NCBI GenBank assembly: GCA_025966335.1
Contig: JAICRS010000114.1
Span: forward strand, 1-9,105
Origin: Nocardioidaceae bacterium
Lineage (GTDB): Bacteria > Actinomycetota > Actinomycetes > Propionibacteriales > Nocardioidaceae
Reading direction: 5' to 3'
Length of the DNA stretch: 9,105 nucleotides
Made by a program: the position numbers and the translations under genes
Notes under the pieces: model-generated
Told to the model about the DNA's origin: nothing
The model's database searches: none
The model's input: the letters and a program-made list of their open reading frames with translations, nothing else
Shown: positions 5,708-9,105 of the stretch, piece after piece
Layout: the number at the start of each line of letters is the position of its first letter
How positions within the stretch are numbered: the stretch's first letter is position 1

Positions 5708-6916
5708 ATGAGAATCGCGATGGTCTCCGAGCATGCGAACCCGCTCGCCGCCGTGGGCGGCGTGGATGCGGGCGGCCAGAACGTGCACGTGGCCGCGCTC
5801 GCGGGCGGCCTGGCCGAGCGCGGCCACGACGTCACCGTGTTCACGCGCCGCGACAGCGCCTCCGCGCCGGTGCAGATCACCGCACCGGACGGCTACGTCG
5901 TGGAGCACGTCCCCGCCGGTCCGCCCACGGATGTGCCCAAGGACGAGCTGCTGCGGTACATGCCGGCGTTCGCCGAGCACCTCAGCCACCGCTGGAGGGC
6001 CGAGCCCGTCGACGTGGTGCACGCGCACTTCTGGATGAGCGGCGTGGCCTCCGTCGAGGCGGCCCGAGGGACCGGTACGCCGGTGCTGCAGACCTTCCAT
6101 GCCCTCGGCACGGTCAAGCGGCGCTACCAGGGGCGTCGTGACACGAGCCCGCCGGCCCGGGTCGGCCTGGAACGCCGGCTGTGCCGGACCGTCGACCGGG
6201 TGATCGCCACCTGCAGCGACGAGGTAGAGGAGCTGCGTGCGTTGGGGCTAGCGCCCGACCGCGCCAGCATCATCCCGTGCGGGGTGGACGTCGCCACCTT
6301 CCAACCGCAGCCCCGCACCGACGCGGGGCCACCGCGCCTGCTGGTGATCGGCCGGCTGGTCGAACGCAAGGGCGTCGGCAACGTGATCGAGGCGCTGGCG
6401 CAGCTTCCCGGTGTCCATCTCGACATCGCCGGGGGTCCCAGCCCGGACGCGCTCAGCGCGGATCCGGAGGTGACCCGGCTGCGTGCTCTGGCCGACGAGC
6501 TCGGCGTCGGCGAGCGGGTCCACTTCCTGGGCAGCGTCGCCCGGCCCGACGTCCCCACGCTGATGTGCGCGGCCGACGTCGTGGTGGCGGTGCCCTGGTA
6601 CGAGCCGTTCGGAATCGTTCCCCTGGAGGCGATGGCGTGCGGACGCCCGGTCGTCGGATCGGCGGTCGGCGGCCTGCTCGACACCGTGGTTCCCGGCGTC
6701 ACCGGCGAGCTCGTGCCGCCCCGGCGACCCGACCTGGTCGCGGACGCGGTGCGCGACCTGCTCGCCGACCCGGCCCGCCGGGGTGCCTACGGCCGTGCCG
6801 GTCGAGCCCGTGCCACCGAGACCTACCAGTGGCGCCAGGTCGCCGCCGATACCGAGGACGTCTACGCGTCCGTCGCCGCAGCCCAGCTCCGACCCTCGAC
6901 AGGAGTCATCCGATGA
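5708..6916 (+). CDS. GT4-family glycosyltransferase
   Basis: This is a 402-residue retaining glycosyltransferase of family 4 with GT-B fold. The N-terminal part has MVSEHANPL (5-13) and the glycine-rich GGVDAGGQNVHV (17-28), typical of the sucrose-phosphate synthase/MshA-like branch of GT4. VVHAHFW (103-109) and FHALG (130-134) follow. The C-terminal nucleotide-binding domain has IGRLVERKG (214-222; R216 and K221 contact donor phosphates in the family). The E-x7-E motif is EPFGIVPLE (299-307), followed by AMACGRPVVGSAVGG. The length is normal and no signal or membrane segment is visible. The ATG at 5708 follows a strong AGGAGG; the stop overlaps the gmhA start as ATGA. Donor and acceptor cannot be told from the sequence. 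In context it probably adds one sugar of the heptose-containing glycan. The MshA resemblance is at motif level only and does not imply mycothiol synthesis. Confidence 0.88.
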   Translation: MRIAMVSEHANPLAAVGGVDAGGQNVHVAALAGGLAERGHDVTVFTRRDSASAPVQITAPDGYVVEHVPAGPPTDVPKDELLRYMPAFAEHLSHRWRAEPVDVVHAHFWMSGVASVEAARGTGTPVLQTFHALGTVKRRYQGRRDTSPPARVGLERRLCRTVDRVIATCSDEVEELRALGLAPDRASIIPCGVDVATFQPQPRTDAGPPRLLVIGRLVERKGVGNVIEALAQLPGVHLDIAGGPSPDALSADPEVTRLRALADELGVGERVHFLGSVARPDVPTLMCAADVVVAVPWYEPFGIVPLEAMACGRPVVGSAVGGLLDTVVPGVTGELVPPRRPDLVADAVRDLLADPARRGAYGRAGRARATETYQWRQVAADTEDVYASVAAAQLRPSTGVIR

Positions 6917-7539
6917 AACCGGTCACCCCGTGTGAGCACGACCATCTCGCCGAGCTCGTCCGCGCCGTGAAGGACTTCGACGGCTGTGTCGACGTCGCCC
7001 ACGACTGGGGCACCCGGCTCGCCGCGACCCTCGAAGGTGGCGGTCGGCTGCTGGCCGCCGGCAACGGCGGCAGTGCCGCACAGGCTCAGCACCTGACTGC
7101 TGAGCTGGTCGGCCGCTACCGCGACGACCGGGGCCCGTTCTCGGCGATCTGCCTGAGCGCGGAGACCTCGACCCTGACGGCGATCTGCAACGACTACCCG
7201 GTCGGGGAGCTGTTCGCCCGGCAGGTGGAGGCGCACGGGCGCGAGGGCGACGTCCTGGTGCTGATGTCGACCAGCGGGACCAGCCCCAACATCGTGGAGG
7301 CCGCGCGGCGTGGCAAGGAGTGCGGGCTGCACGTGTGGGCCTTCACCGGACCCCGCCCGAACCCGCTCGCCGACGCCGCCGACGAGGCGATGTCGGTCGA
7401 CGCACGGTTCACCGCAACCGTGCAGGAGCTGCACCTGGTGGGGCTGCACATCGTGTGTGCCGCGGTCGACAAGGCGCTCGGGGTGATTCCCAGCGAGACC
7501 CGGATCCCGGCACAGAGCAGCGGACGGAGGGCATCGTGA
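6913..7539 (+). CDS. gmhA: Sedoheptulose-7-phosphate isomerase GmhA
   Basis: This is a 208-residue SIS-domain isomerase that converts D-sedoheptulose 7-phosphate to D-glycero-D-manno-heptose 7-phosphate, the first step of nucleotide-heptose synthesis. It has AAGNGGSAAQAQH (48-60), LTAELVGRYR (61-70), CNDYPVGELFARQVEA (92-107) and the phosphate-binding STSGTSPN (119-126). Residues matching the E. coli GmhA metal and catalytic site are all present: H60, E64, Q171 and H179. Its length is slightly above the usual 190-200 because of a short tail. The ATG overlaps the upstream TGA (ATGA), with AGGAG at 6901-6905 seven bases before it. The TGA overlaps the hldE GTG (GTGA). The conserved E64 and H179 separate it from plain sugar-binding SIS proteins such as DiaA. 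Confidence in the reaction is high. Confidence 0.94.
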   Translation: MKPVTPCEHDHLAELVRAVKDFDGCVDVAHDWGTRLAATLEGGGRLLAAGNGGSAAQAQHLTAELVGRYRDDRGPFSAICLSAETSTLTAICNDYPVGELFARQVEAHGREGDVLVLMSTSGTSPNIVEAARRGKECGLHVWAFTGPRPNPLADAADEAMSVDARFTATVQELHLVGLHIVCAAVDKALGVIPSETRIPAQSSGRRAS

Positions 7540-8978
7540 CCGCACCGCTCGTCGTGGTCGGCGATGCTCTGCTCGACGTGGACGTCCTCGGGCGCGCCGG
7601 GCGACTCAGCCCGGATGCTCCCGTGCCGGTCCTCGACGACCTGGAGACCCGACCGCGTCCCGGCGGGGCCGCGCTGGCTGCGGCGATGGCGGCGGTCGGT
7701 GGCCACGACGTGGTCCTGGTGACGGCGCTCGGCGACGATGAGGCGGGACAGGAGGTGCGGCGCCTGCTCGTCGCCGTCGGCGTACGCCTGCTGCGCCTGC
7801 CCTACGACGGTGCCACGCCGGAGAAGCGACGGGTCCGCGCCGGGGGACAGTCCCTCGTCCGACTCGACAGCGGCGGGACCCCGGGCACCATCGGCACGCC
7901 ACCCGCCGAGGTCGCCGACGTGCTGGCCAGGGCCGGTGCGGTCCTGGTCGCCGACTACGGACGTGGGGTCGCCGCCGCCGACGACGTCCGGGGGCTGCTC
8001 GCCAGGCTGCCCCGAAGGGTGCCCGTGGTCTGGGACCCGCACCCGCGCGGCGCCGCACCGCTGCCGGGTGCGCGGCTGGTCACGCCGAACCAGGAGGAGG
8101 CGATGCTGTTCGCGCAGGAACGGGGCTGCGCCGGTCCCGCGGGACTCACCGGTCTCGCGGCCGTCGGCAGGCACGCCGCAGGCCTGCAGCGGGCCTGGCA
8201 GGCCCAGGCGGTCGCCGTCACTCTCGGTGAACGCGGCGCGCTGCTGTCCTACGGCGACGGCACCCCGGTGGTCACCCCTGCACCGCAGGTGCACTGTGTG
8301 GACCCCTGCGGCGCCGGGGACAGGTTCTCGGTGACGGCCGCGCTGCGGCTCGGCTCCGGCCAGATCACCAGTGAGGCGGTGCAGGACGCCGTGTGGGCGG
8401 CCGCTGAGTACGTCGCCGCCGGCGGACCCGCCTCGCTCATCCCGGGCGACACCGGGCCACAGACCGAACCGGACCGGCACCCCGCTGCTGACGACGCGCA
8501 CGCGTTGGTCCGCCGCGTGTCCGGCCACGGCGGAGTGGTGGTGGCCACCGGCGGCTGCTTCGACCTGCTCCATGCCGGCCATGTCGCCACCCTTCGGGAA
8601 GCCCGCAGGCTCGGCGACTGCCTCGTGGTGTGCCTGAACTCGGACGACTCCGTGCGCCGGCTCAAGGGCCCGTCCCGGCCGCTGGTGCCGGCCGAGGACC
8701 GGGCCCGCGTGCTCGAGGCGCTGGAGTTCGTCGACGCGGTGACGGTCTTCGACGAGGACACCCCCGTCGAGACACTCAGAAAGCTCAAGCCGGACGTGTG
8801 GGCCAAGGGCGGTGACTACGCCGGCGCCGACGTGCCCGAAGCCGCAATCCTCGAGGAGTGGGGCGGCCAGGCAGTCGTGCTCCCGTACCTGAAGGGCCAC
8901 TCGACCACCGAGCTGGTCCGCAGCGCCGCCGGTACCCCGGCCGCGCCCGACCACGACCGACCAGGAGGAGACAGATGA
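7536..8978 (+). CDS. hldE: Bifunctional heptose-7-phosphate kinase / heptose-1-phosphate adenylyltransferase HldE
   Basis: This 480-residue protein has the two-domain plan and length of E. coli HldE. Residues 1 to about 315 are a PfkB/ribokinase-fold kinase that phosphorylates C1 of D-glycero-D-manno-heptose 7-phosphate. It has VVVGDALLDVDVLG (6-19), RPGGAALAAA (41-50), LVRLD (107-111), ADYGRG (139-144), TPNQEEA (183-189) and GAGD (259-262; D262 catalytic base). Residues about 332-480 are a nucleotidyltransferase with GGCFDLLHAGH (339-349), LNSDDSVRRLKG (367-378), WAKGGDY (422-428) and GHSTTELV (454-461). It adenylates heptose 1-phosphate to ADP-heptose. Between the two steps the 7-phosphate must be removed, presumably by the GmhB-like domain encoded at 3161-4660. 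GGAGG at 7526-7530 lies five bases before the GTG. Kinase motifs depart slightly from the usual HldE wording (DPCGAGD for DTTGAGD, DPHPRG for DPKG). Another actinobacterial PfkB sugar substrate cannot be fully excluded, but the fused RfaE2 domain makes HldE much the best call. Confidence 0.92.
   Translation: MTAPLVVVGDALLDVDVLGRAGRLSPDAPVPVLDDLETRPRPGGAALAAAMAAVGGHDVVLVTALGDDEAGQEVRRLLVAVGVRLLRLPYDGATPEKRRVRAGGQSLVRLDSGGTPGTIGTPPAEVADVLARAGAVLVADYGRGVAAADDVRGLLARLPRRVPVVWDPHPRGAAPLPGARLVTPNQEEAMLFAQERGCAGPAGLTGLAAVGRHAAGLQRAWQAQAVAVTLGERGALLSYGDGTPVVTPAPQVHCVDPCGAGDRFSVTAALRLGSGQITSEAVQDAVWAAAEYVAAGGPASLIPGDTGPQTEPDRHPAADDAHALVRRVSGHGGVVVATGGCFDLLHAGHVATLREARRLGDCLVVCLNSDDSVRRLKGPSRPLVPAEDRARVLEALEFVDAVTVFDEDTPVETLRKLKPDVWAKGGDYAGADVPEAAILEEWGGQAVVLPYLKGHSTTELVRSAAGTPAAPDHDRPGGDR
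8963..8968 (+). promoter_or_regulatory. Strong Shine-Dalgarno sequence for the terminal dehydrogenase gene
   Basis: AGGAGG lies six bases before the ATG at 8975, inside the end of hldE. It supports the start of the truncated gene and shows that the operon continues past the window. Confidence 0.75.
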
Positions 8979-9105
8979 CGATCGGAACCGTGCTCGTGAC
9001 CGGAGGGGCCTCTGGCCTCGGCGCCGCCGTGGCCCAGGCCGTGGACAAGGCAGGCGGCCGGCCGGTGGTGCTCGACCGGGTCCCGGTCGACGCGGACTAC
9101 GAGCA
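8975..9105 (+). CDS. Short-chain dehydrogenase/reductase, 5' part only
   Basis: Only the first 43 codons are in the window; the gene is cut by the window edge, not broken. VLVTGGASGLGAAVAQAV (6-23) is the dinucleotide-binding strand and turn of a classical SDR (TGxxxGxG). The aspartate ending the second strand (VVLDR, 32-36) suggests a preference for NAD(H). The ATG overlaps the hldE stop as ATGA. The glycine pattern is that of classical SDRs, not the TGGAGFIG pattern of extended SDRs such as the ADP-heptose epimerase HldD, so I do not call it the epimerase. It could act on the sugar or be a sugar-modifying oxidoreductase; the substrate cannot be judged from this fragment. Confidence 0.85.
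   Translation, partial: MTIGTVLVTGGASGLGAAVAQAVDKAGGRPVVLDRVPVDADYE

Noticed and set aside
7194..8954. Long minus-strand open frame opposite gmhA and hldE
   Set aside because: It is a shadow of two genes with intact catalytic motifs; no domain is recognisable in its own translation.
1..9105. CRISPR arrays, tRNA or rRNA genes, insertion sequences, attachment sites
   Set aside because: No regularly spaced repeats, RNA gene signatures, transposase motifs or terminal inverted repeats were seen; nearly all of the window is coding.

Overview
The window looks like chromosomal DNA of a high-GC actinobacterium. By eye the sequence is strongly G+C rich, with G or C at almost every third codon position. 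GTG and ATG starts are mixed, every stop seen in the operon is TGA, and neighbouring genes overlap by 1 to 4 bases. The exact genus cannot be read from the sequence.

Layout: one leftward gene (44-1360) encodes a UDP-glucose 6-dehydrogenase-type enzyme. A 142-base divergent promoter region follows (1361-1502). From 1503 to the right edge runs one tightly packed rightward operon of seven genes: a NodU/CmcH-type O-carbamoyltransferase, a two-domain protein joining a GT2 glycosyltransferase to a GmhB-type HAD phosphatase, a GT9 (heptosyltransferase-family) enzyme, a GT4 glycosyltransferase, GmhA, bifunctional HldE, and the first 43 codons of a classical short-chain dehydrogenase cut by the window end. 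All but one of the junctions are start/stop overlaps; the exception has a 1-base gap and a near-perfect Shine-Dalgarno sequence.

How the genes fit together: GmhA, the HldE kinase domain, the GmhB-like domain and the HldE nucleotidyltransferase domain together make a complete route from sedoheptulose 7-phosphate to ADP-D-glycero-beta-D-manno-heptose. This is the pathway Gram-negative bacteria use for LPS inner core. The three glycosyltransferases, one of them in the ADP-heptose-using GT9 family, and the carbamoyltransferase suggest that the heptose is assembled into a glycan or glycoconjugate and carbamoylated. An actinobacterium should have no LPS, so the acceptor and final product are unknown. 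No HldD-type epimerase is visible, so the heptose may stay in the D,D form.

The most notable points are the heptose pathway in a presumed Gram-positive organism, the fusion of its phosphatase step to a glycosyltransferase, the link to a carbamoyltransferase, and the divergent control region with three GAACCGYTT repeats and an apparently leaderless dehydrogenase gene.
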